Below, piece after piece: positions 23,602 through 36,100 of a stretch of 64,000 nt of DNA. The translations under genes were made by a program, and so were the position numbers. Every line of letters begins with the position of its first letter. The stretch's first letter is position 1. Under the pieces are notes generated by a model that saw only the letters and a program-made list of their open reading frames with translations, did not search any database and was not told the origin of the DNA. Origin of the DNA: Calonectria ilicicola (Eukaryota; Ascomycota; Sordariomycetes; Hypocreales; Nectriaceae); contig CP085832.1 of NCBI GenBank assembly GCA_020809705.1, forward strand, positions 2,170,001 through 2,234,000, read 5' to 3'.

Positions 23602-25757
23602 GTTATGTGCATATGAATTAGGTTAATAATATAATGGGTTCCAAGACTATACGAGATACACGATCTAGTACTACAACGCTAAGAATACACGTATAGTGCC
23701 TGTAAACAGGTTAGCTTTGGTTCAGGGATACAAGAAAGGACAGAAACAAGTGTCTCCGATAATGATTGGGGGTTAGTTTATCACGTTGACCCCCCGAGTT
23801 CAAGTGTTGTGGGTGCTTATACGATACAACTATGCCGTCACTTGCAGTTCAACCCATGAGAAACCAGTGAGCCCAGATCCTGTTGTCGTCATAACTCATA
23901 AGGGCATCTACGGCCATCTCCGTGCATGCAGCAGTGCGTCACACATATCCTCTTACAGGTTCCAGCCAGTCACCACCACCATCCCGCCGCAGCGCTCCGA
24001 GATGGAAGCTCAGCCCATGTGGCCAGACATGCACGATTAGGTACATGCACGCCGAGCTCGGCAGTACTCTCCTAGTGCCATCTCCATCCACGGTGGATCG
24101 CCCCTCTCTCTGCGTCCCTAGATGAACCTCATTGCAGCATCAGACCATGGTTGAAGAAAGAGTCACCCATCATATCATGGCCCTTTTAGCGTCATGCACG
24201 CCGTAGACGAGCCTGATCAGACCACCGCTGCCCCCCGCGCACCTTTCCCATCTTACGGATGTCGAAATCCGGATAAAAAACTCCCATGAGTGAATTCAAA
24301 TCAGTTGCTAAAGCCACGCTCCTCGGTGAAGCGGTTCCTGCACGCCTCACCGATCCGGCAGATGGGCTCAAAATGATCGGCGGGCCGGCACCCATGGTTG
24401 ATATTGAGCTATCTCATCATCCCAGCCTGCAGGGGGGAGAAAAACGTGCGCATGTTGACGTGCGGGTATGTCTGGGGCCTTTAGGGAGGGGGGGGGGTTA
24501 AATTGGTCTGTATTTAAACTAATTTAATCTATCGGCAGCTAAGCACCTATTTGTTAAAGATCTCGTTATATCAATCTGAGAAATCTGGAGTTTGTTGGGT
24601 CACCAGAAAATGACGTGCAACCAGACAAGAATTGCACATGAAAGCCACCATGTCGATCACAACGGTGAGCATATTATTTAGTACTAATTTTAAAATTAAA
24701 ACCATCCAGCTGAATACAAGGATATAATGCATCAATCATTACCAATGCCCAATAACGAGCAACTGTCCTGTCAAATACTGCTTACCAACCCACCACGCGG
24801 CAAATATTGCATGGTATAGGGTAGTCAACTGGCGGCAAATGGACACCTTCCACTTCCCCCCCTGCTTGCACCTGGTCGCTGTAGCCTTGTAATTCGCCCC
24901 TCCAGTTGGCGGAATAAAAAGCAATAGTGTAAAAAAAAGCAATTCAGGGCGAGTGAGACTCCAGCATACCTGAGACAGCGCTTGTTCCACCGGCTGGCTG
25001 TGCGATGATGGCAAAAACAAGGCTTTTTACTATGAGCAAGTTTTTTTGCCTTTCTTTGGCCGAGACCACGCATGGTGGCTGATTGACCGCTTAGTCGTGC
25101 TAAGATTGGACGCTTACGAGGCACGGTTGGCTGTACGCGTGTGTTTGTGACCCGTTACAGATGCTGTTATTTCATGCCAGAAAAAAGACACATATCGGAC
25201 TGCCATTGACTGGGTTGGGCTGCATGCACAATCCCTCGAGCCTTTCTTTAGCCGCGCGGCGGATAGCAAGTAGCCTAGCTGCCCGATGGGCTCGAAAAAG
25301 GACACAATACATCAGGGAAAATAGGGGGCAACATGTTTCAGAGTCTGGGCTTTTGAGCAAGTTTCAAAATTTGCCGTTTCGAGGCTCGGCCGCAGACTAT
25401 GCCGCTCCGCTACTACGCGCTGCGCCAGAGGGGAACGACCCCCATTGCGCAATTATTGCGGACGCCGGCCCCCTTGGCCATTATTAATTGTCCGACTCGC
25501 AACCGCCAAACGTCAGCCATCACTTACCTTCCAACTGTACAAAAGGACACGACGGCCCTTCGACAGCAACTGCTCTACGCTCTTCATTCATCTCATCCTC
25601 AACACCCTCAACACCCTCAACACCCTCAACACCCTCAACACCCTCACACACTCTCGCAACCGCCTGCACCACCTGTTGCTCTCGCCCGCTCCTCAAGCGC
25701 ACGCGACCCCTCATCACTTACCCCGCCATCTGATAAAACTACATCACAACCACCACC
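23602..25757. other. Intergenic upstream of Atx1
   Basis: About 2.2 kb. It includes an AT-rich block (about 24490-24740), a poly-G run at 24487-24497 and, near the Atx1 start, a 9-bp tandem repeat. Small frames (23786-24040, 24739-25124 minus) have no known domains. I see no gene. Confidence 0.55.
25597..25641 (+). repeat. Five perfect 9-bp tandem repeats in the Atx1 leader
   Basis: The unit CCTCAACAC occurs five times in a row at 25597-25641, followed by a degenerate copy. It ends about 116 nt before the Atx1 start codon, so it is probably in the promoter or 5' leader. The repeat keeps all three frames free of stops there. Confidence 0.9.
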
Positions 25758-26192
25758 ATGTCGCACACCTACGAGTTCAACGTCACTATGACCTGTGGCG
25801 GCTGCTCCGGCGCTGTCGACCGCGTCCTCAAGAAGCTTGAAGGTTAGTCCTCGCATGCCGCAGCGTAGCAGTTTACTGGCCCCTCGTTCCTTTGCTTGTT
25901 CCGACCCAACCGCGTATAGCCGGGGCGTTGAGACATGGCTCTTGCCTTACCTGCCTAGTTGCATTTTTTCGTTTCTTTTTTGCATCCCTTGGGGAGCTTT
26001 CGCTGACGCTTTGCTTTTTCACCCTCAGGCGTCGAGAGCTACGACGTCTCACTCGAGAGCCAGACCGCCAAGGTCGTCACTGACCTGCCCTATGAGACGG
26101 TTCTCGGCAAGATTGCCAAGACCGGCAAGAAGATCAACTCGGCCACCGCCGACGGCGTTGAGAAGTCGGTCGAGGTTCCCGCCGCTGCCTAA
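25758..26192 (+). CDS. ATX1: Copper chaperone Atx1
   Basis: Two exons, 25758-25842 and 26029-26192, give 82 residues; the 186-nt intron has a GTTAGT donor, a gctgac branch and a CTCAG acceptor. The heavy-metal-associated fold is complete: the metal-binding MTCGGC motif at residues 11-16 (Cys13 and Cys16), the GVESYDVSLESQTAKVVTDLPYETVLGKI core, and the lysine-rich KTGKK segment needed for docking on the copper ATPase. Length and layout match yeast Atx1 (73 residues). The protein passes Cu(I) to the Ccc2-type P-type ATPase at the Golgi. The gene is too short and split to appear as one long frame; the exon junction restores EGVESYD. Confidence 0.94.
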
Positions 26193-29100
26193 AAGCGTTG
26201 AGTTCTGGGCTGCATTGGCCAGATTCAAAGCAAAGCAAGCTTTTGTGCCTGCGAGACAGGTTAGCTGAGCTGAGCTGAGCCATGAGGTGAACATTTTGGT
26301 GTTTAGGACCAGGGGAAAGCGATAACACAAGCGCCTTGATTTTTTAGAAATACAAACCAATTACCCGATTCCCAATTCTTTCTCTCCCTCTCATGCTCAG
26401 GGAACCATGCGCAAAATGTAGACATAATGAATCAAAGAGTTTGTCATTTTTTGCATGTGACATTATTCAACGATCAATCTCGTTGGTCGTGATGCGGTGC
26501 GCATGAACCTTCGCAATGGGTTTTGGCTGCATTGGTGGGGGAAAACTTCCTATAGCGCTCGTATTAGCATGTGTAACTCCAAAATGTTACTCTTGAGAGT
26601 CTGAGCACAGCTATTGTCTCACCGCATTATGTGATATGTCGTACTGGACTGTGTAGCAACTAAACTGAACCCGTCCGTAAAGCCACTGTAGCAAGCGGGT
26701 GACGAAGAAAAAGAGGAGTAGAAGATGAGGAAGAAAGCCAAAAAGGAAAAAAAAAAAAAGGAATGAAGACGGGAAGAATGTCCGACGCAAGCTTCACGCA
26801 GTCTCTGTGTGTTCCATATGAGTGGAGATGTTTGGCGGAAATGGAGCAAGTCTAGACTTGAAAGCAAAGTGCAACGGCAAGTCCAGTTGGAGAAATCATT
26901 GCCACCTTGAACTTGCAACTCGGACCGGGATAAGAGAATGAATTGAATGACCCCGCAGATCAGCCATGAAAAGTCATGCGTAATGGGGCTTTGCACGCAT
27001 CGCTTTTGCCGAGAGAAAAAAATGAGAGAAAAAAAGTCGTCGTCATGTGGTAAAAGTCTCCGTCTTCCTTGAGAGCGAGGCCTGTACTTCCTCGTCTCCG
27101 GACCGGGTGCCCACTCGCAGCCCTCCGTTACATGAAGTTGGAACAAGGAAGGGCTGGCGTGTTTGGTGGTGGCAGTGTGGCAGCTCCATCTTTAGGACGG
27201 CTGGCTAATAGTATTGTGCTTGGGAAGAAAAGGAGGGAGCGGCCCAATTGGCTCCAGCAAGACAGGCTTACATCCAACCTGGGCAGGCCGGGGCGGCATG
27301 GCGGCTCCGGATTCAGCAAGAGGGAGGAGGAAAACGTGCCATGTTGACGCTGGCCTTTGGCAAGATCGGCAACTGGCAAATTAGTTGGTGGAACGTTGCG
27401 CATCTCGGTGGCCGGGTGCCCCGGATGATGCATACATAGAAACTCTGGAGTAGAGGCCAGAGACAGCACCAAACCCCAACCCCATGCGCCCCAACTGATG
27501 TTGAGTCCGGGGCCCCGTATCACGGACGGCGCCGGTAGGAGGGAATGGCTGTTGTTTGCGCTGCGGCGTGCTAGCGTCCTAGGGGGTACGGACGTCGAAT
27601 GCGGGGAAACGAATTGCGGCTCATGCAAGTCAAACTGCGGAGCCGCAGTGGAACAGTTTAGCAGTGTCCGCCACCGTGCCCTCCAAGCAGCGCGCCAACA
27701 GGGGCTTGGGCAGGGATGCCTTGGGCGCGGCCGTGGCCTTGTTGCTAGTTCAGAGTGCTAATTGCGGGTTGGTGACGCTGGGCCACAGGGCATCGCGGGG
27801 TGACTTGGGCCACACAGACCTTTCCCCGCTCCCCAAAAAAACAACGACGGGGCATATCGAGATACACCTGGGGGCAATGAGATGTGGCAATTCCTCGTTC
27901 CACTTTGATCCTTTGGCCAGTAGCGAGTTCCGCGAAACGGCTTGGCCTCGCTCTGGCCCCATCTGGATGACCACTGTTTCCACTTTGCGGGAACCTCTGC
28001 CTCTAGCTTGCGGGTTACTTGGGATTTTAGTCATGAGGGGGAACGCACTGGTGACTTATTGCCATGGCTGGAATGGGGTCCACGATTGACGTCGAGGAGT
28101 GTCAAGGATGCGCTCACCGGGCTGAAGGGAACACGTCTCAAGATGCCGTCGGGACAATTCCATCTGCAAGGTGGATCCTCAACAGTCTGCACACACAAGT
28201 TCAACCGCGTCTGAGGCCAGGCATCCAATGATCCTATCACTTGGGCGACTGTCTACACAATGCTAGAGGAGGTGAGATCACGGGGCGATGCTGCATCTGG
28301 CATCAGGACCCTTGAAACGAGCCAGGGCAGAGCGGATCCGGAGCAAGGAGTGCCTGGCCAAAGCTCATCCGTAACATCGAAATCGTTTTGGGACCTTTCT
28401 GTATGTGTGTGTGTGGATGTGTGGATGTGCACACGCAAGACTCGAGATTGGACTCGTTGTGTGTAAGTGAGTGCCCAATAAGCGCGCGACCGGCACTCGA
28501 CGTCGCTCTGAGTTGGAGACGGAGCTTCAGGGGGTGGATGGAACCTTCAGAACTCAGGGCCTCCCGGCCATCCGACTGAGCTGACAGATGGAAGGATGGA
28601 GTCTAAGACAGCCTTCTTTCTCAACGAGGCAAGCCCTGGCAAGGCCGTACCCAATAGGTTTAAGCCTTGGGGGAAGCTTGACCGTCATCTGACCACGGCC
28701 GAGTATTTGGTGCCGTTCGATGAGCCTTTCCCCATCTCCATCTCATCTGCCCCACGATGGAGATGAGCCCCTCCCCTCGAAGTACCTGTGGATTAGGGGT
28801 ACTTTGAGTCGTCCTCCTAGCGGCCGTCGTCTTGTTCTTGCCCAGGTGGTGTGGGTGTACAGAATACAAAGTTGCAGATCTAAAGGCGATCTTGAACAGG
28901 TCTGGGGCTAACCCCAAAACGCTGTCTCACCATCGGCCTGACCCGCCACCACAACCTGGTCTTGGGCCACTATGAGACCACATTCGATGCCGGCGAGCTG
29001 CGGTCCATTTCGAGCCAGAAATCAAACTTTTTGCACCTGGCTCTCTGGTTCTAGAGCTTTAACGACGCTGCAGGGGGGGGGGATTCGAGAAGCATCAGTA

Positions 29101-32100
29101 TTTCCATCAAATTTCTTTCTTTTTTATTCCATTTTATCCCTTCCCGTGGGGATAATGTGCGAGACAGCACAAGCTTTGAGATTGGATAAATTTTTTTTTA
29201 GTTCTTGTTTGTCCCTCTGGTTTCCCCCGCATTTTTACATCTTGGCCTCCGTCCATCCGGTTGGGATAGCCCCAGAACCCCAGGACGGGCCCCCCGCGGG
29301 CGTCGACGGCGTGTGTCTGGTCTAAAGTCTTTGTACTGGGGATCTTGTCATGTCCGGCTCCGAGCAAGTTCGCTGATGGTGGGGTAACAGAATAGAGATA
29401 CTACCGCAAGGAATCCATTGAGACCCCAGTGGCGGGATATGATCAATGCTCCCATAGGGTTGGAGTTTGTCCTTCTCGTAGTGCCGTGGGCTGGTATGGT
29501 TGGCGCACCGGCCCCCGGGTTGACCACCGTGCAGTGCGGGGAAATCAGTACAAAGGCAATGCTCTCCAAGTACTGCGTCGACGCCCACCCTCCTTCTCTC
29601 TCGCTCGCGTGTTCGCCGACGACCCACTTCTGCAGTCGCTTTTTAGACCCGGGACAGGGTTGCTAATGGTGTTTAGAGGAACGACGGCGCCTATCCAGAA
29701 GCTCCCTTCGAGCGAGACAAGGCGACAGGTGGCGACTAGCGTGGTTGTCGGTGGAAAGGGAGGTTGCATTTCCTAGCAAGCGCTCACGCCCAGGGCGACG
29801 CCCATGATGGTATAGTATCATGATTTGCATCCGCCGCGGTGGTCATGTCGCGGTGTAACGGGAGGGGTGAAACAGACGACGAGCTAGACAACAACAACAA
29901 CCCCATGACACTGAAGACAACGGTGATGCCCAAACAGCGACGGCGACTGGGGTGTGTAAAGCGGCAGGCACTTGACCTTGAATTGACGCCCAGATGGAGA
30001 TGCGGATGCGGCTTGTGGGTATGTATGAACGTGGTGGATGCGGAGATGGATTTACGGATCTGATACCTAGCCCGTGCGCAGTAGGCATGATGTGGATGCG
30101 TGGGGAGGTGCTGTAGCCTGTAGGCCTCCCTGTGTAGAAGGGTGCAACTACGTAGTGGAGCTGGATGTTTTCTTTTTGGTCCCTTGGTTCATCCCGCCCG
30201 TAGTCAGCATCTAGCTCAAGCCCAAAAAATATCAATTGAGTTGTTGTCTGGACTAGAATCGAGAATCTGGACCAAGAAAGCAAAAATGTGGCAAACAGCG
30301 CAATATGCCACGGGGTCTTTCATGCCGAGCTCGGCGCTGAATAACGCGAGGGACGAGCGCATTGAAAAAAAATAGTCCAGCCCACTAACGCGAGACATCA
30401 GCGCAACAACTATCACGGCTCCGACACTGAAATGCTAGCATGGGTATGGACATGGAATACCTCTCTTCGAGCTGAAATCATGATACCCATTCGCATGTAC
30501 CGCAATAATAGGGATACCTCCCCAAAACTGGCAGTTCCTTGGCACATTGTGGTGCTAGTCATACTCTAGCGAGAGTGTAAGCTTGTGAGCCTGTGAGCCG
30601 TACTAAGCGGAGACACACTTACGTAGGTACGGAGCCGATATCAAGCAAGCCACTGGATCCAGCCTCGTGGAGCAGGCGTGGAGCAGCTCACCAGCCAAGC
30701 ATGGCATGGCGTGGATGTGGCCTGGCATTGGAGAAAGCTCCATTAACCTGGAACAGGTTGCCCCCAACGGGTCTTCCAATTCAGAAGTCCTGCGCCATCC
30801 AGAAGAGGAAAGAATACATTCAAGGTGCAATCTGGCGGCGATGACGTTGAGCATGATCGAGATCCCATAAGGAAATAGGGGTGAGCTGGCATCGAATTTT
30901 GGGCAGCCCACTTTTACAGCTCAAGTGTTGGGCTGTAGCGAGGGAGCTCTCATGACTTTTTGGACGGTTGAACGAAATGTCTGGTGCTTTTACTTTTCGG
31001 CCCTACCGGCTTGAGCATCCCATTCTCAGGGATAGAGATAATGAAAAAGAAAAGGCTGGATGCCACCGCCATTTACCCATGATCGGTGAGTGATACAGGC
31101 AAATTATCTCATGGGATGTTGTGAGAATTTTTTTTGTTTGGTTCCGGGTAGCTATCTGGTGATGCGGCTCGCCAGGCCAAGGCGAGTCACCTTACCGGCC
31201 GGTGTTGGACCTCCGAGATCCAAGATCCGGGCCCAGCACCGTAATCAAGGGCCGAATTGCCCAGCTATCTTTAGGGCCGCAGCACCATCCCACCGGTTGC
31301 GACACCTGACAGAGTCGTAATTGCTCGGCGGGAATCAACATAGCCCCTGACAGGCTTGGCCGAGCGCTGCTTCCTGGATGTCGACAACGGCTCTCGTCAG
31401 GGCGGACGGAGCTGCGGATGGAGGTACCTTTTTCGCAACAGTACCAGACTGCCACAAATTCGCGCTAGACCCCGTCGTGCTCCCCCAACCGCAGCTGCTC
31501 CGCTGGGGAAATCGCTGTGCAATGCTCTCGTTTCGTGAGGGGAAGCCTGAAGCGGGGGGCGTGCAGTGTCCTGGCGGGCGGGCATGGAACGCAAGGCCAG
31601 TTGTAGTGCCTCGCGTGCAGCGAGTGCAGTGTGTCAAAATATGGTGGCGTGGGCGCTTCTCAAGAGCTACACTCGCTAGCTACCTTACCCACTAGGTGGG
31701 AGAGGGAGTGGGAGTGGGCGTGGGAGGAGCCGAGACGGGCGAGGGGTAATTTACTGGGCTGGTGGCCAAAGCACTGGCGCTGCAGTACGTACCGCCGACG
31801 GCACACAACACCACCACCCTCCACTCTGGACTTACAGCTACACCCACACCACCCTACCCTTTTCCCTCACATCACCTTCTCGCCTTTACACACAGCGACA
31901 CACACACTTACACGCGCGATGCGGACCCCCGTGCAGCCGAAGTGGCTCCCCCTTCCCTCCCTTGGCCCTGGCCCCCGCGCGGCCGCGACCTGGGAGGCGT
32001 CGTCCAGAACCATCCCTGTACGTTGACCCATCATACGGTTTGCGGTTACGGCTTTTGCTTTGCACTTGGCCATCCGAGTCCCGGGCTCTGCCTCCAAGAT

Positions 32101-32267
32101 CGCCCTGTCCAACATCTATATAAACTCGAGCTCCGCCGGCCTCAGTATCACTTTTCTCTCCCAGACTCATCAGCCTCATCAACTCTCAATCATCATCATC
32201 TCTCAGCTTCAAAGCACTCTTCCAACAAACCACCTTTTAAACAACAACCCCCACAACAACCATCAAC
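26193..32267. other. 6.1-kb gene desert between Atx1 and alcohol dehydrogenase
   Basis: No frame has recognisable domains. The longest frames (26619-27146 minus, 27128-27628 minus, 31762-32511 plus) overlap frames on the other strand, start mostly at non-ATG codons or lie in simple C/T-rich sequence. Base composition is mixed, with no AT-rich decay that would suggest a mutated transposon. The last 550 nt are C/T-rich and form the probable promoter and leader of the dehydrogenase gene. The rest is unexplained. Confidence 0.5.
32117..32124 (+). promoter_or_regulatory. Probable TATA box of the alcohol dehydrogenase gene
   Basis: The sequence TATATAAA lies 144-151 nt upstream of the start codon at 32268. 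It is followed by a C/T-rich stretch with many CATC/TCATC units, which is the usual initiation region of highly expressed fungal genes. Confidence 0.6.
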
Positions 32268-33529
32268 ATGTCGATCCCCGCTACCCAGAAGGCCATGGTC
32301 GTCGAGAAGACCGGTGGACGTACGTCTTCCTCCCAATTCCACTCTCCTATTCCCTACCAATTGGGCATCGGCTGCTTCAATTCCATGCCCTTCACCCCAG
32401 ACAATCCCCATCCCCAGCTCAATGGTTTCCGCAACCTGGCGACTATCGAGTTGCACCAATCCCCACTCCACAACCCCACCGTTCGCATCATACCCTGAAT
32501 CTTTATACTGACTTCAATACTACAATAGCCGTTGTCTACAAGGACATCCCCGTCCAGAAGCCCGGTCCCGATGAGGTTCTCATCAACGTCAAGTACTCCG
32601 GTGTCTGCCACACCGATCTCCACGCCGTCATGGGTGACTGGCCCCTTGCTACCAAGCTGCCCCTTGTCGGTGGCCACGAGGGTGCTGGTGTCGTCGTTGC
32701 CCGTGGTGAGCTTGTCGAGGATGTTCAGATCGGTGACTACGCCGGTGTCAAGTGGCTCAACGGCTCCTGCTTGAGCTGCTCTTACTGCCAGAACTCCGAT
32801 GAGCCTCTTTGCTCCAAGGCTCTCCTCTCTGGTTACACTGTCGACGGTTCATTCCAGCAGTACGCCATCGCCAAGGCTATCCACGTTGCCCGCATCCCCA
32901 AGGAGTGTGACCTCGAGGCCATCTCCCCTATTCTCTGCGCTGGTATCACTGTCTACAAGGGTCTCAAGGAGTCCGGTGCCCGCCCCGGCCAGCACGTCGC
33001 CATCGTCGGTGCCGGTGGTGGTCTCGGTTCCATCGCTATCCAGTACGCCAAGGCCATGGGTCTGCACGTCATTGCCATCGACGGTGGTGATGAGAAGCGC
33101 GACCTCACTACCAAGCTTGGTGCTAAGACCTTCGTCGACTTCACCAAGTCCTCGAACCTTGTTGCCGATGTCAAGGCTGCCACCCCCGATGGCCTTGGTC
33201 CCGACGCTGTCCTCCTCGTCGCTGTCAGCGAGAAGCCCTTCCAGCAGGCTACCCAGTACGTCCGCTCCAGGGGTACCGTCGTGTGCATTGGTCTTCCCGC
33301 CAACGCCAACCTTGTCGCTCCCGTCTTCGACACTGTCATCCGCATGATCAACATCAAGGGCAGCTACGTCGGTAACCGTGCCGACTCTGCTGAGGCCATC
33401 GAGTTCTTCCGCCAGGGTCTCATCAAGGTCCCCTTCAAGACTGTCGGCCTCAGCCAGCTCAACGAGGTCTACGATCTCATGAAGAAGGGTGCCATTGCCG
33501 GTCGCTACGTCGTCGACACCAGCAAATAA
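32268..33529 (+). CDS. ADH1: Zinc alcohol dehydrogenase, Adh1 class
   Basis: Two exons, 32268-32319 and 32529-33529, give 350 residues; the 209-nt intron sits after codon 17. The medium-chain zinc dehydrogenase signature is complete: catalytic zinc ligands Cys44 ([10 protein letters not shown]), His67 (GGHEGAG) and a Cys near 154 ([15 protein letters not shown]), structural zinc ligands Cys98, 101, 104 and 112, and the NAD motif [19 protein letters not shown]. It interconverts ethanol and acetaldehyde with NAD, as in fungal fermentation. No mitochondrial presequence is visible, so it is probably cytosolic. Codon use is extremely biased to C- and T-ending preferred codons, pointing to very high expression. 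It is convergent with Arp3. Confidence 0.96.
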
Positions 33530-34443
33530 GCGCATCGCTTTAATAGCTGTCTAATAGGGGCGGTCGATCGCGCAGCGAGCCCCCCCGCATTGATGAGAGG
33601 AGTTCATGGCGGGTGTTGTTTTGGATTTTGCAGCGGTGTTGAGTATAGTGTAGCCAAATCGGACAATTCATGGTTACTTTTCTTTCTTAAGGGGCTGGTC
33701 AGGATATCTATGAGTACCACAGGATCAATTAAATGGAACCCTAGTTTCACAAAATCTGTCTTTCCAACTGTGCCAATGTGACTGTCTAAGTGAGCTTTGA
33801 CCACTATTGAACTAATTGCTTCTAACAACTTGAGCTGGCAATATATAGTCACTGGTTCGCTAGCCCTGGTTGAATGATACTAACATAACACCTGCTACTG
33901 CGAGCTGCTTGACTTTGATGCAGTGTCGCGGGCTTCTCTCTGTGACGGGCAATCCCGCACATTCTGCAAGTTAACCAACATCCCCCCCCGCAAAATAATA
34001 CCATGGAAATGTGCATTTAATCATCGGCAAGCACTCGGGTGAGTGGTTTTTTGGCGCATCTCAAAACCCAAGGCCATTCAAGGTTCATGTGGCGTGCGGG
34101 GGTTAAAAATTGAAATTTTTTGGAATGCATTTTACTATGTTGAAAAAAAAAGAAACTTCTTCTTCGCCGCCGCCTCCTTTGTCAAAAAAACACAGAGCTG
34201 GTCTTGGAACCTGGGGGTGTGTAGCCACAACTGACTTTTGTATATTCTGTACGCCTCGAGCACCCCTCCTCTTTTGGCCACTGGTTGGCTTAAAGGACCC
34301 AGGCAAGCCACGCTTCAATGTACAATAAAAATTCCGTCCCGTGAGTCTGGGCTGCAAGCTTTGCGGGGGATTTAAGATTTTACGGCTTGAGATTTGGATC
34401 TGGGAAAGGTTCTTGTTACCATCTAACAAGCCAATAAGCCACT
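33530..34443. other. Intergenic between convergent ADH1 and ARP3
   Basis: About 0.9 kb that should hold both 3' untranslated regions. It contains a poly-A tract (34143-34151). The Arp3 reading frame happens to stay open beyond its last intron into this region, to 34103, but that is read-through sequence and not coding. Confidence 0.65.
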
Positions 34444-36100
34444 CTAAGCACCACCAGGTCCACCAAGGAGAGCAAATCTCCGCACAATGCTGGGGCCGTA
34501 TTCTTGGTACTGTGGTTCCATTGTCAGCTATTTTTGCGCAATGATTCGTGTGCAGGGTTCCTCTCACCTCAGCCTTGGTGTGGCAGTACGATCGGAACTC
34601 GGGGGTCTGACCGAGCAGGCTGCCACCAAACCAGGGACCATGTCGCTGCCTCTTGTGGGTAATGACTTGCACGTCCAGGCCACCACTACGAGCTCCACCG
34701 CTGCGGACCTCACTGGCTCGGATTCGGGCGTCGACTAGCTGCTTAATGTCTCGCTGTAATCGTCGACCAAAGTCCTTGTACAGGGTGCTACCACCAGAGA
34801 GCACAATGTTCTTGTAGAGACCTCGTCGGACATCAATAGGGGACTGCTGGATGACACCATCAACAACAACGGGGAGAGGGGTCAGGAAGTCGGAGCTGTA
34901 GATTTCGGGGTTGAAGAAAATCTCGGGGGCCAAGAATCGCTCGTATCCGACGTCGACGTTGACCTGGCGGCCGTTGGGGTGCGTCACGACGTGCTTGGCA
35001 AATCGGCTTCGATCGCGGTCGTATTTGGCAAACTCCTTGACGATATCGGGGCACACGTAGCAGTACTCTTCCTTGATCTCCTGGGCGGTCTTGAGCGATG
35101 AGTCGGGCTCACCACGGTCTCGGAGAAGGGACTGGACAAAGTAGGTAATGTCTCGACCAGCGATGGGAATCGACTTGATGGAGGATCCAATGACGTAACC
35201 CTCAGCAACGGGGATGACGTGGGTGACACCATCACCAGAGTCAATGACAGTTCCTGTCAAGGAGCGGTCCTGGACCTTGGACGAGGTCCAAGAAGCGGCC
35301 AGGGCCAGTACAGCCTGGACAGCAATGTACATACCGGCGCAGTTGAAGGACTCGAAGAAGATTTCGGCCGTGTTCTCGCGGTTCTCTGGAGGGTTCAGGG
35401 GCTGGCAGAATCAATTAGGTCTAATCCAGGTTCAATTTAGGACATCGTGAGGCGACTCACAGGCTCGGTGAGAAGGAAGTAGTGATCCTCGGGCTCGACT
35501 CGGAGATACTTGAAGATGGAGTTGGACCAGAAGCGTTCCATGTGATCCTAGACAATGTTAGTCCAGAAAGATCTCCCAAGCTGAAGCAAGCATACCCAGT
35601 TCTCAATTTGTCCATGTCGAATGGGATAGTGAATGCCGTAGCCTAATCGGTCAGCTCTGCAATGTTGCTCAGGGGGGAGAGCTTCGGCCTACCCGGACCA
35701 GCCGCAGCAGAGATGGCCTCATCGCCAATGAAGAAGTCGAGATCCTCGGTTCCACGCTTCCCGCTCAGGTGGCTACCGGGACCAGCACCTCCGGTGAGGA
35801 AAGAAGGCTTGTTGGCAACAGCAGGTCGACCAGAGCCAGAGCCTCCGGCGCCAGCAGCTGGCCCCTTGGTTGCGATCGCGGTGGGGAAGACGAAAGAGGG
35901 AGAGTCGTTGCCGGCGAAACCTGTATAGAGGGGTTAGCAAAACATTGCCTCGATGGCGAAGAAGTCGGAGTTGCTGCGACGGACCTAGCTTCGAGAAACC
36001 CGTTCCGCTGGTGAGCTGAGGTTAGCTGTCGTCGTCAGTGCGGGGGTTGGGATTGGGAGGCTAACTTGTCCATGACAACGGCGGGCGTTTGGTTGGCCAT
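34444..36100 (-). CDS. ARP3: Actin-related protein 3 (Arp2/3 complex)
   Basis: Seven exons on the minus strand: 36100-36066, 36007-35985 (23 nt), 35920-35693, 35642-35596, 35547-35461, 35401-34568 and 34509-34444, giving 439 residues. All six introns are 47-64 nt and have GT...AG ends that keep the frame. The protein starts [23 protein letters not shown] (actin phosphate-1 loop) and includes the Arp3-typical [49 protein letters not shown] and [14 protein letters not shown] segments. It ends [14 protein letters not shown]. Arp3 is one of the two actin-like subunits that seed branched filaments at endocytic patches. A Gly/Ala/Ser-rich insertion (about 35-65) precedes the DLDFF motif. It is divergent from the taspase gene. 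Confidence 0.95.

Noticed and set aside
26619..27146. A 175-codon minus-strand frame in the second desert
   Set aside because: Low-complexity Phe/Ser content derived from a plus-strand A/G run, with no domain or neighbour support.
31762..32511. A 249-codon frame upstream of and overlapping the ADH1 start and intron
   Set aside because: It lies in the C/T-rich promoter and crosses the ADH1 first exon and intron in another frame; no domain is visible.
34103..34567. A C-terminal extension of Arp3 beyond residue KAE
   Set aside because: It is read-through of the last intron. Splicing at 34568/34509 gives the conserved Arp3 ending [14 protein letters not shown].
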